From positions 93,008 to 157,007 of the forward strand of contig JADKCL010000022.1 of NCBI GenBank assembly GCA_016718825.1: 64,000 bases of DNA, given 5' to 3'. Shown piece by piece: positions 18,174 through 26,240 of this stretch. The first letter of the stretch is position 1. Each line of letters opens with the position of its first letter. Below the pieces are notes generated by a model. The model was not told the origin of the DNA. It searched no databases and was given only the letters and a program-made list of their open reading frames with translations. The position numbers and the translations under genes were made by a program. Origin of the DNA: Bacteroidota bacterium. GTDB taxonomy: Bacteria > Bacteroidota > Bacteroidia > J057 > JADKCL01.

Positions 18174-18191
18174 CACAGAATCAATCAATCC

Positions 18192-18704
18192 TTAATTCTC
18201 AAATTGATAGCTTCCCAAATCGTCCTTCAGAAACTTGCGGGCGATGTGAATACGATTTTTGACCGTTCCAATGGGGATATCAAAATATTCAGCGATCTCG
18301 TGGTACTTAAAACCCTTGAAATGCATCATGAAGGGTTCGCGGTATTCGTCTTTCAGGTTTGCAATGGCTTCATTGATGTCTTCCATCGCAAAGCTGCCTG
18401 CAGACCCATTCTCCGTTACGCTTCCGGGAGAATTGATATAGTGAAGGTTTTCAGTTGTATCAATGAAGGTATTCCTTCTCACCATCCTGTGGTACTGGGT
18501 GATGAAGGTGTTCTTCATGATGGTGTAGAGCCAAGCCTTGAGGTTGGTGCCATCGGCAAATTTCTCACGGTTGGTAATGGCCTTGAGCATGGTCTCCTGC
18601 ATCAGGTCATCGGCATCTTCGGCATCACGTGTGAGCTTCAGTGCAAACGGACGAAGGAACCTCGACAGGCCTTGTATCTTTGTGTCAAACTCAATTGCAT
18701 TCAT
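18192..18704 (-). CDS. ECF RNA polymerase sigma factor (MerR-linked type)
   Basis: This 170-residue sigma factor has region 2 at about residues 8-80 (DAEDADDLMQETMLKA, NLKAWLYTIMKNTFI). Region 4 is at about 105-165 (EYREPFMMHFKGFKYHEIAEYFDIPIGTVKNRIHIARK). No anti-sigma gene is adjacent. In many Bacteroidota a sigma factor of this kind lies beside a MerR regulator with a cobalamin-like domain and carotenoid genes; the MerR gene is present here, the carotenoid genes are not. TAAACA-type half-sites upstream suggest control by that MerR protein. Confidence 0.9.
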   Translation of the reverse strand: MNAIEFDTKIQGLSRFLRPFALKLTRDAEDADDLMQETMLKAITNREKFADGTNLKAWLYTIMKNTFITQYHRMVRRNTFIDTTENLHYINSPGSVTENGSAGSFAMEDINEAIANLKDEYREPFMMHFKGFKYHEIAEYFDIPIGTVKNRIHIARKFLKDDLGSYQFEN

Positions 18705-18971
18705 AGTCTTCTCTTTTTTCAGCTCGATAGTCCATTACGACTACCATGATCCAAAGTTGCGCATTCTGTTTAACAATTGCAAGTGTTTGGTTAAACAAAA
18801 TTTATTAAAAACCATTCTAAACAATTCCACTCACACTATCGCCAAACACACAAAAAGCTATATATCAACGATCTAAATCAGACAACTTTCAAATTTCACT
18901 GAAAATTATTTAACGAAAAAAAACATTTCGTTCATCCAGTGCTCTCAAAATGTTCAACAAACGTCTCATGG
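18705..18971 (-). promoter_or_regulatory. AT-rich control region upstream of the sigma gene
   Basis: This gene-free stretch has several copies of one half-site: TGTTTA at 18767-18772, TAAACA at 18792-18797 (19 bp apart, inverted) and TAAACA at 18818-18823. The same half-sites form dyads beside the MerR gene and the TonB receptor. The remainder to 18971 is AT-rich with no gene I can support. Confidence 0.45.
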
Positions 18972-19022
18972 CAAAAAAGCCATTTCAGCGAAGGGAAAAG
19001 CAAATTCCCAACCGAAAATGGC
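18972..19022 (-). terminator. Candidate terminator of the MerR gene
   Basis: On the minus strand GCCATTT and AAATGGC enclose an inner GGGAA / TTCCC stem, followed by CTTTTTTG. It is 39 bp beyond the MerR stop codon. The internal loop makes it weaker than the others. Confidence 0.45.
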
Positions 19023-19060
19023 ATCCCTGTCAACTTGGCATGGAAAAAGATGGGGAAAAA

Positions 19061-19966
19061 TCAGCCGCGCTCGGCGTACCGCAACAAATCCAGCGGCTGA
19101 TGCAAGAGAATCACGTTGTCGCCCGTTGTCTTGATATTCGCGACAGCGGCACCCGCGACCAGAAACCTGGATCGGTGAAAGGTCTTTCCCAAGCGCGTCA
19201 AATAGGCTTGCGTGCTTTCCTTGGGGGGAACCAGCGTGAGGATGGTAAAAAAGTAATCCGGTTTATAGACTTCGTAAACGGCCGTCAAGTCTTCCTCGGG
19301 CAGGTTTTGACCCAAGTAAATGACTTTGTTGCCCCTGGAACGCAACAAAAATGCCGCAAACAACAAGCTTAGTTCGTGCAATTCACCTTCAGGCAGGAAC
19401 AGCGCGTATTTAGGCACGCCGTCACCTTTGGCAGGTTGTTGCGCATCAATGGCAGCGATCAGCTTCTGACGAATCAGGTTACTGACGAAATGCTCCTGAA
19501 CCGGCGTGATTGCGCCTGTCTGCCAAAGCATGCCCACCCGCTCAAAAAAAGGATAGATCACCTTGAGCATCGTGTCTTCGAATCCATAGCGCAACGTGCT
19601 GTGGGCGATGGCACGCTCAAAACGTTCCTCGTCGAGCTCGATCATCGCCAAACTCATCGTGTTGATCTGATTGGCAAACTCATCACTCACCACGTGCAGA
19701 TTCTGACAGGCATGGTGAATATCGTCGTGCGACATCTTCGCGATGGCGGAAATCTTGAATCCGTTGCAATTCAGCATCGAGATGCTCAAGAGCAAACGCA
19801 AATCCTCATCGTCGTAATAACGGATATTGGTATCTGTGCGCTTGGGCTGCAAAATTTCGTAACGCTGCTCCCAGATACGCAAAGTGTGGGCCTTGATGCC
19901 CGAAATATTTTCTAAGTCGCGAATGGAGTACGTTGCCAACTGTGATGAATTTCGTTGAGAACGCAA
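19061..19966 (-). CDS. MerR family regulator with B12-binding-like domain
   Basis: About 301 residues. The N-terminal MerR helix-turn-helix (YSIRDLENISGIKAHTLRIWEQRY) is followed by an alpha-helical linker (about 95-175) and a cobalamin-binding-type Rossmann domain (about 185-298). This is the CarH/LitR layout. The usual D-x-H-x-x-G metal loop reads E-x-H-x-x-S (GELHELS); the histidine that would bind cobalt is kept. The start is a TTG: 19966 as given, or 19939, where homologues normally begin. It lies 16 bp after the HAD gene and has a matching inverted repeat immediately upstream, which suggests autoregulation. Cobalamin or light sensing is inference. Confidence 0.85.
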   Translation of the reverse strand: MRSQRNSSQLATYSIRDLENISGIKAHTLRIWEQRYEILQPKRTDTNIRYYDDEDLRLLLSISMLNCNGFKISAIAKMSHDDIHHACQNLHVVSDEFANQINTMSLAMIELDEERFERAIAHSTLRYGFEDTMLKVIYPFFERVGMLWQTGAITPVQEHFVSNLIRQKLIAAIDAQQPAKGDGVPKYALFLPEGELHELSLLFAAFLLRSRGNKVIYLGQNLPEEDLTAVYEVYKPDYFFTILTLVPPKESTQAYLTRLGKTFHRSRFLVAGAAVANIKTTGDNVILLHQPLDLLRYAERG

Positions 19967-19977
19967 ATCAAGGACAG

Positions 19978-20011
19978 ATTGTTTAGACTTTGTTCAACAA
20001 TTCTAAACAAT
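19978..20011. promoter_or_regulatory. Inverted repeat upstream of MerR gene, candidate operator
   Basis: ATTGTTTAG (19978-19986) and CTAAACAAT (20003-20011) are a perfect 9-bp inverted repeat with a 16-nt spacer. A second small palindrome (TTGTT C AACAA) lies inside. It overlaps the 3' end of the HAD gene and ends 11 bp before the MerR start. Confidence 0.55.
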
Positions 20012-20615
20012 ACGATTCGAAATGTGCATTGTCAGCTGAATTGATCCAGCCAGTTTGCCATCCGGAGGCAGCAGCACCTTCGATATTGGCCCTTGAATCG
20101 TCCAAAAACAGCGTTTCTGCCGCATTCATCCCCATTGCATCCACAACAAAATCGTAGATGTCACGGTTGGGCTTCCGTTTGCCAAGATCAAAAGAAAACC
20201 ATGTACGTTCCATCAATTCAAACATATCGGCACACTGCGGCCCCCAAATCTCCTGGTGAATCACATTGGTGTTGCTCAGCAGCACGACTCTGAATTGATC
20301 CGCCAATTGCTGCACCCAATGCATTCGCCCCGGAATTGGACCCAACAGCAGCGCATTCCACGCCGTATCCAATTCGGCGTCGCTCCCATTGCTGTCGAGC
20401 GCCTTTCGCAGCGCAACCCTGAATTCAGCCGGGGCAATCAAACCCATTTCCAAATCCAGCAATAGTGGATGGTCCATCTCGAAAGCTTGTGCTTTTGGAC
20501 CTGCCAAGGCAGCCAAGCCGGCGACAGTGCGCGCAGGGTCAATGGCATACAGCACGCCGCCGAGATCCAAAATCACATTTTTGACTCCAGAATAGGAATT
20601 CGAAGGATTTGACAT
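19983..20615 (-). CDS. HAD family hydrolase
   Basis: A 210-residue haloacid-dehalogenase fold protein of the HAD-IA type. Motif I is LDLGGVLYAID with the nucleophile Asp, motif II is VVLLSNTN, motif III is the Lys in GKRKPN, and motif IV is LFLDDS. It probably removes phosphate from a small sugar phosphate or similar metabolite in the cytoplasm (YihX-like). It lies 21 bp after the RDD gene and 16 bp before the MerR gene, so the three may be co-transcribed. Confidence 0.88.
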   Translation of the reverse strand: MSNPSNSYSGVKNVILDLGGVLYAIDPARTVAGLAALAGPKAQAFEMDHPLLLDLEMGLIAPAEFRVALRKALDSNGSDAELDTAWNALLLGPIPGRMHWVQQLADQFRVVLLSNTNVIHQEIWGPQCADMFELMERTWFSFDLGKRKPNRDIYDFVVDAMGMNAAETLFLDDSRANIEGAAASGWQTGWINSADNAHFESYCLELLNKV

Positions 20616-20636
20616 GGCAGACTTCTTGGTTGCGGA

Positions 20637-21350
20637 TCAATGAAGATGGGAATAGTCCTTGAGGACAGAGCGCAGGAACTGCTCGGCATTCATTGTTTGG
20701 GGTGGGGTGATACCCAAAGCATGACAAACGCGGTTGGCGCAGGCGTTGAGCACGCTTTGATCACCTTCCATACGGTGTTGCTTCAATACATCGCGGATGG
20801 TGCCGGCATCGGCATCGTCGAGTTTGGAGACTTCGGGAAACAAGGCTTGATAGCCCTCGCGTGTGGGGGCAAGGATGGTATCGGCAAGAGAAACCTTGCG
20901 GTCGAGTTTGATCACCGTGGTGCCGGCCATCATGTCGCCAAACCGCTGCCCGCGCGGCGAAAATGCGATCGATCCAATCGCAATCGAACCGTAGAACATG
21001 CCCGGATTTACCTCCAAAAGCCTGAAGATCCAACGCAAAAGATAGTTTCCGACGTTGGCGGGACTGCCATCGACGCGTACGACCTTGATGCGCATGGCCA
21101 TTTTCCCCACACTTTGGCCCCTGAAAAACCATTCGCAGAGCAGATGATAGAGCAAACCGGGCACCGTCGCCAAGGCAATCGCCCCGGAAGAAATGTCCCC
21201 CAAGGCAGCGGAGACAACGAATGCAGCGATCAACACGTACACGACGATGATGACAATGTCGATCAGCCACGCCAGAATACGGTCGAAAATCGAGGCCAAT
21301 TCGTACTCGATTTCGATATTTTGCGATGTGGTTATTTTGATTTTGGTCAC
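20637..21350 (-). CDS. RDD family membrane protein
   Basis: About 237 residues from a GTG start at 21350. That start matches the family N-terminus (IKITTSQNIEIEYELAS). Three to four transmembrane helices and the RDD residues are present: FDRILAWLID in helix 1, and later GQSVGKMAMRIKVVRVDG. A hydrophilic tail of about 75 residues follows. An extension further upstream would run antisense through the SpoIIM gene and is rejected. It is divergent from spoIIM by 48 bp, and the neighbourhood is the conserved RDD/SpoIIM/DUF4129/MoxR/DUF58 group. Its function is unknown. Confidence 0.88.
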   Translation of the reverse strand: MTKIKITTSQNIEIEYELASIFDRILAWLIDIVIIVVYVLIAAFVVSAALGDISSGAIALATVPGLLYHLLCEWFFRGQSVGKMAMRIKVVRVDGSPANVGNYLLRWIFRLLEVNPGMFYGSIAIGSIAFSPRGQRFGDMMAGTTVIKLDRKVSLADTILAPTREGYQALFPEVSKLDDADAGTIRDVLKQHRMEGDQSVLNACANRVCHALGITPPQTMNAEQFLRSVLKDYSHLH

Positions 21351-21398
21351 TGCGAAAGAATCTATAAATTCAGGCGGTAAAATCCGTAAGCGAAGATA

Positions 21399-22403
21399 AT
21401 GAGAGAAACCACGTTCCTCAAACAAAACGAAAAAAAGTGGAAAGAGTTCGAGATGCTCGTTCGCGCCAAGAAGGGTATGGTGCCGCCTGACAAAATCGCC
21501 GAACTCTTCATCGAGGTGACGGATGACCTCGCCTACGCGCGTACGCACTACCCTCAAAGCACGACAACGCAGTACCTCAACGGCCTCGCCGGGCAGCTTC
21601 ACCAGGCCATCGTTCGCAACAAAAAGGTCAAGTCCAATGCATTTCTGAATTTCTGGCGCACTGAACTGCCTGGAATTATGTTTCAGAGCCGCCACAAGCT
21701 GCTGTATGCCTTTGTGATTTTTATGGTCGCCGTCTTGATCGGCGCCGTCAGCACCAACTATGACATCAACTTCGCCCGCCTCATCATGGGCGACGATTAC
21801 GTGGACCACACCATTGAAAACATAGAAAACGGACGGCCCTTGGGCATCTATGCCGAGGCTGGCGAAATAGACATGTTCCTTGCCATTACCATCAACAACA
21901 TCAAGGTCAGCTTTTTTGCCTTCATCGCCGGATTGGTACTCTCGGCCGGCACAGCCTTCATCCTCTTCCGAAACGGCATCATGGTGGGGGCATTTTTCTC
22001 CTTCCTGTTTCAATATGGCTTGGTCAAGGAAACGATTTTGACCGTGTTCATTCACGGAACGCTCGAATTGTCAGCAATCGTGATCGCAGGTGCGGCAGGG
22101 TTTGAAGTGGGGCATAGCATTCTCTTCCCTCGAACGTACTCACGGATCGAATCACTCAAAATGGGCGCGATGCGCGGGGTGAAGATTGTCATGGGCTTGG
22201 TGCCGGTTTTCATCATGGCCGGATTCCTGGAGGGTTTCGTGACGCGTCATACCGACATGCCGGCGATCGTGAGCCTGGCAATCATCTTCGGATCCTTGGC
22301 CTTTATCGTCTATTATTTCATCATTTACCCGCTCCAACTGCATGCTGCACATGCCGACGAGCCGCAATTAGCAAGCAATGAGCCCAGCTACGGAAAGAAT
22401 TGA
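21399..22403 (+). CDS. SpoIIM-like membrane protein
   Basis: A 334-residue protein with an N-terminal soluble helical part (about 1-95, MRETTFLKQNEKKWKEFEML) and about six transmembrane helices (100-325). It matches the stage II sporulation M family, which in non-sporulating bacteria sits in MoxR/DUF58 clusters. HGTLELSAIVIAGAAGFEVG is the family's signature. Function in Bacteroidota is unknown. It heads the plus-strand cluster and overlaps the next gene by 26 bp. Confidence 0.88.
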   Translation: MRETTFLKQNEKKWKEFEMLVRAKKGMVPPDKIAELFIEVTDDLAYARTHYPQSTTTQYLNGLAGQLHQAIVRNKKVKSNAFLNFWRTELPGIMFQSRHKLLYAFVIFMVAVLIGAVSTNYDINFARLIMGDDYVDHTIENIENGRPLGIYAEAGEIDMFLAITINNIKVSFFAFIAGLVLSAGTAFILFRNGIMVGAFFSFLFQYGLVKETILTVFIHGTLELSAIVIAGAAGFEVGHSILFPRTYSRIESLKMGAMRGVKIVMGLVPVFIMAGFLEGFVTRHTDMPAIVSLAIIFGSLAFIVYYFIIYPLQLHAAHADEPQLASNEPSYGKN

Positions 22404-23289
22404 GCTGCTGCGCAAGCGCAGCTTCGGCGAGGTAGTCGGCGACACCTTCGCCTTTATTCGGCTGAATCTTGCAGTGATCCTCAAGGTTCACTTCCTTTTT
22501 TCATTGCCCGTCATCCTCGTGACGGCAGGGATTTTCCTGCTGCTTTTCAGGGATCATTTTTCCTTGCTCCATACGATCGATTCGGGCCCGTTTGAAGATT
22601 CGATTGCGTTCCGTGACGACTTCACCAACAGCGCTGTCTCGATCTTTTTCTCGATGATGGCGATGATTCCGGTGAGTACCACAACATTCCTCATCGTTGA
22701 CCGCTACTATCACAGTGAGACGGGCAAGGTGACATTCGAGGATGTCGTGTCTGTTGCCAAGCGGAAATATCTGCCTGTATTGGCCGCCAAACTTGTGATC
22801 GCCCCGATCATCTTCTTTACGAGCCTCATCCTCGTTTTGCCCGGACTCGCATTCTTCACCTTATTTATGTGTGTCGAATTGTTGATCATTCAGCACAACT
22901 TCGGGATCTTCAAGGCCATCGGGAAGTCTTCGAATATCATGACCAAATTTTTCTGGTCGCCTTTCCTGAACAACCTGCTTTTCTTGACGATTTACCTGAT
23001 TTTCACGGCTTTGATGGCGGTTCCGGTCGGGATTTTGGAAAATGCGTTGGAACTCACGACGACGACCATCGATTTGGACAGTCCTTGGACGATTGTCGTA
23101 TTGGCCTTGAAAACCTTCAATACCATTCTCGGTTTCATTCTCTACACGATCCCGACGGTGGCGATGGCCTTGATGTATTACTCGATTCGGGAAACGTCAA
23201 GCAAGGCAACGATCATGGAAAGGATCCGTGCGATTGGAACGGAAAAGAAGAAAACCCCAACTTATCAGCTCGGCGATGAACAGTACTAA
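22378..23289 (+). CDS. Hypothetical polytopic membrane protein of the MoxR cluster
   Basis: A 303-residue protein with about six predicted membrane helices, including LAVILKVHFLFSLPVILV and the LVIAPIIFFTSLILVLPGLAFFTLF stretch (two helices). I recognise no named domain with certainty; the layout is like membrane proteins found next to SpoIIM and DUF4129 genes. It starts inside the last 26 bp of the SpoIIM gene and its end overlaps the DUF4129 gene by 14 bp. Tight coupling suggests one complex. Confidence 0.75.
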   Translation: MSPATERIELLRKRSFGEVVGDTFAFIRLNLAVILKVHFLFSLPVILVTAGIFLLLFRDHFSLLHTIDSGPFEDSIAFRDDFTNSAVSIFFSMMAMIPVSTTTFLIVDRYYHSETGKVTFEDVVSVAKRKYLPVLAAKLVIAPIIFFTSLILVLPGLAFFTLFMCVELLIIQHNFGIFKAIGKSSNIMTKFFWSPFLNNLLFLTIYLIFTALMAVPVGILENALELTTTTIDLDSPWTIVVLALKTFNTILGFILYTIPTVAMALMYYSIRETSSKATIMERIRAIGTEKKKTPTYQLGDEQY

Positions 23290-24031
23290 ACACATGCTTC
23301 GCATTTTGGGCTTGGCGGTACTGCTATTGGGCATCACGCCAAGCACGAAGGCATTTGTGGCAGTTCCACCGCCTCATAACGACTATCAGGAGCGTGGTTT
23401 TGACCAGGACAAACTCAAGGAATACCGCGAGAATGCCAAATATCAATACCACCGCGACAAGCCTGAGCCGCCTAAAAGGAAAGCGAAGCCTCGGGAAAAA
23501 CGCAAATATGTAGACACACAACCGGTCTACCGCGACAGCCCAAGGACTGACTTTTCGGGTGCATTAAAAGGTGTATTTTGGGTCCTCATCATTGGTGCAG
23601 CGATTTTTGTCCTGTTTCAATTGCTGAAAATCAACTTCAAAGGTCTCCTCAAGAAAAAATCGGACAAAGCCAAAGTGGTCAAGGAAACTGAAATTCCGGT
23701 GGAAGAGGACATCACCAAGATGGAATTTGAAGACCTGCTCCAACAGGCGGTCGATGCGGGACGGTACCGCGTAGCGGTGCGCTTGCTTTACTTGCGCACC
23801 TTGCGGCAGCTCACCGATCAAGGGCTCATCCATTGGAAACCTGAGAAAACCAACCATGACTACCTGCGTGAGTTGACCGACAAGCGTTTGCGGCCGGGTT
23901 TCAGCGACGTGACCTTGATTTTCGAGTACATCTGGTACGGCGAATTCCCCGTCAACAAAGACGACTTCAACCTCGCCCGCGCTTCTTTCATTCAGTTTGA
24001 ACAATCAATGCGCCAACCACATGCGGTCTAA
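23276..24031 (+). CDS. DUF4129 domain-containing membrane protein
   Basis: About 251 residues. A signal-like start (MNSTKHMLRILGLAVLLLGI), a basic periplasmic stretch, one central membrane helix (about 98-118) and a cytoplasmic DUF4129 domain (about 145-250). The last contains GRYRVAVRLLYLRTLRQLTDQG and TNHDYLREL, the family pattern. The start at 23276 gives a signal sequence and a 14-bp overlap with the upstream gene. DUF4129 proteins are regular members of MoxR clusters; their activity is not known. Confidence 0.85.
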   Translation: MNSTKHMLRILGLAVLLLGITPSTKAFVAVPPPHNDYQERGFDQDKLKEYRENAKYQYHRDKPEPPKRKAKPREKRKYVDTQPVYRDSPRTDFSGALKGVFWVLIIGAAIFVLFQLLKINFKGLLKKKSDKAKVVKETEIPVEEDITKMEFEDLLQQAVDAGRYRVAVRLLYLRTLRQLTDQGLIHWKPEKTNHDYLRELTDKRLRPGFSDVTLIFEYIWYGEFPVNKDDFNLARASFIQFEQSMRQPHAV

Positions 24032-25208
24032 AGCTCCCTATATCGTATTGGCCGTTTTGTTTGTCGGCTATATCCTGCTCGAGGTGCTTGGTCCGCAAGC
24101 CACGAACTGGACCCCGTCTTATCAGCAGGACAAGGCTACGCCTTTTGGCAGCGAATTGGTTTATCAGCGGCTGCCGGACCTTTTCCCCGATGTCGAAATC
24201 AAAACCGTTGAAGAAAGTCCAACCAAGGTCTTGAAGCTCTTCGAAAAAGAGCGCGCCAACTACATCATCATTCAGGAAGAATTCAAAACGGACCAATTTG
24301 AAGCCCGCGCCTTGCTTGACTTTGTGCGGCGGGGAAATGACGTTTTCATTGCTGCGAATATCTTTGAGGGTTCCCTGGCGGATTCGCTTTCCGTTGGAAA
24401 TCTGGAGCAATTCTGGTCGATTTTTGACGATCTGAACAACGACCCGGCCAAGGACGACTATCTCAGCTTCTCGGAGGACTATGATCCTGACCAGAAGCAC
24501 TTTCCGCTCTTGGACAATGTTGTCTACAACAGCTTTTACACGGGTGGCGACGAGGTGTTGAGCACCAACAAAACCGAACGGAGCATGTTCATCCGCATTG
24601 ACATGGGCGAAGGCAGCTTCTACCTGCATTCGGTGCCGCTCATGTTTACGAATTACTTCATGGTCGATCCCGTCAACAATCAGTACATCAGCAAGGCCTT
24701 GTCCTTTTTGCCGGTGCAAGATGTGATTTGGGACGAATATTTCAAGCCGGGAAAGGTCAAAACGGATTCACCCGTCGGCCATTTGTTGGAGCAACCTTCG
24801 CTGCGTTGGGCCTGGATTCTGGCCTTGGTGGGCGTGTTGCTGTTCATGGTCTTCGAAAGCAAACGCAAGCAACGCATCATTCCGGTGATCGAGCCGCTCA
24901 ACAATACGACTTTGGAGTTCACCAAGACGGTCGGCATGCTCTACTTTGCACACGGCGACCACAAAGACATCAGCGAAAAGAAAATCAAGTTTTTGTTTGA
25001 GTACATTCGCAACCGTTGGAGCCTTCCTACCAACGACCTCGGCTCTGATTTCCGTGAGAAGCTCACTGCAAAGTCAGGTGTTCACCGCATGGAAATCGAG
25101 CAATTGTTCACGCAAATTGAGCGCATTCACAAGGCAAAAGATGTCGACGAAGAAGCATTGTTGCAGCTTTCACGCTGGATTGACGACTTCTACGCCAAAT
25201 CGAAATAA
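24021..25208 (+). CDS. DUF4350 domain-containing membrane protein
   Basis: About 395 residues with an N-terminal membrane helix (KAPYIVLAVLFVGYILLE) and a second one near 265-285 (WAWILALVGVLLFMVFE). Between them lies the DUF4350 GATase1-like region with YQRLPDLFPDVE and FVRRGNDVFIAANIF. The C-terminal cytoplasmic part is helical. The start at 24021 overlaps the DUF4129 gene by 11 bp. The neighbouring MoxR and DUF58 genes suggest a membrane protein complex remodelled by the ATPase (inference). Confidence 0.85.
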   Translation: MRSKAPYIVLAVLFVGYILLEVLGPQATNWTPSYQQDKATPFGSELVYQRLPDLFPDVEIKTVEESPTKVLKLFEKERANYIIIQEEFKTDQFEARALLDFVRRGNDVFIAANIFEGSLADSLSVGNLEQFWSIFDDLNNDPAKDDYLSFSEDYDPDQKHFPLLDNVVYNSFYTGGDEVLSTNKTERSMFIRIDMGEGSFYLHSVPLMFTNYFMVDPVNNQYISKALSFLPVQDVIWDEYFKPGKVKTDSPVGHLLEQPSLRWAWILALVGVLLFMVFESKRKQRIIPVIEPLNNTTLEFTKTVGMLYFAHGDHKDISEKKIKFLFEYIRNRWSLPTNDLGSDFREKLTAKSGVHRMEIEQLFTQIERIHKAKDVDEEALLQLSRWIDDFYAKSK

Positions 25209-25255
25209 AATTCATTCATTTCAATTCTACAACCCAAGGAAAGATAGACGTTCGC

Positions 25256-26240
25256 ATGGATACACCTGAAATGTTTCAAAAGAGCAGGCTCGACCTGACC
25301 GAGTTGCGCGATGGCGTGGCACGCATGAAAGAAGAAGTCGGCAAGGTCATTGTCGGCCAAGAAAAAGTCCTCGAATTGCTGATCGTGGCATTGCTTGCCG
25401 ATGGGCACGTCTTGATTGAGGGTGTCCCGGGTGTAGCCAAGACGCTGACCGCCAAGCTACTCGCCCGCACATTCAGCGTTGATTTCTCACGTATCCAATT
25501 CACGCCTGACTTGATGCCGAGCGACGTTTTGGGCACCTCGATCTTCAACCAAAAGACCAGTGACTTCGAATTCCGCCGCGGGCCGATTTTCAGCAACATC
25601 GTGCTGATCGACGAAATCAACCGTGCCCCTGCCAAGACGCAAGCCGCCTTGTTTGAGGCCATGGAAGAGCGTCAAGTCACGATGGATGGCACGACCTACA
25701 AGCTTGCGCCACCGTTTATCGTGCTTGGCAACCCAAAACCCCGTAGAACACGAAGGCACTTACCGCTTACCGGAAGCACAGCTCGACCGTTTCATCTTCA
25801 AGGTCACGATCGACTATCCGAGCCTCCATGAAGAGGAATCGATCATTCGAGGGCACCATACGCGCCAATTTGCCGATCCGGTGTCCATGATCACGCCGGT
25901 CATGAGCGCCGACAAAGTCGCTGCCTACCGCGCCAAAGTCCGCGAAATCCATGTCGAGGAAAAACTGATCAATTACATCGCCCGCTTGGTCAATGACACC
26001 CGCCAAAACAAATCCCTGTTTTTGGGTGCCTCCCCACGTGCGTCGATCGCGATTCTGAATACTTCCAAAGCCATGGCGGCCATCCGGGGACGTGATTTCA
26101 TTACCCCTGAAGACATCCGCGAAGTGACATTGCCCGTGATGCAACACCGCGTGATCCTCACGCCTGAGCGCGAGATGGAAGGCCTGAAGCCTGCGGACAT
26201 CATCCGCGATATCATCCAAAAAATCGAGGTGCCGAGGTAG
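25256..26240 (+). pseudogene. MoxR family AAA+ ATPase, interrupted by a one-base frameshift
   Basis: Two overlapping frames together make one complete MoxR protein of about 327 residues. The first (from 25256) holds Walker A (GVPGVAKT) and Walker B (VLIDEINRA). It then changes frame inside the conserved LATQNP motif at 25727-25728, where GCTTGGCAACCC has one extra G relative to the expected GCTTGCAACCC. The second frame continues with NPVEHEGTYRLPEAQLDRF, sensor 1/2 regions and the C-terminal lid, ending at 26240. MoxR ATPases act as chaperones on DUF58 and von Willebrand-type partners. The break may be a sequencing error or a true mutation. As it stands, no full protein would be made without frameshifting. 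Confidence 0.85.

Noticed and set aside
21351..22055. N-terminal extension of the RDD protein by 235 codons
   Set aside because: It runs antisense through the SpoIIM gene; the RDD family N-terminus begins at the GTG at 21350.
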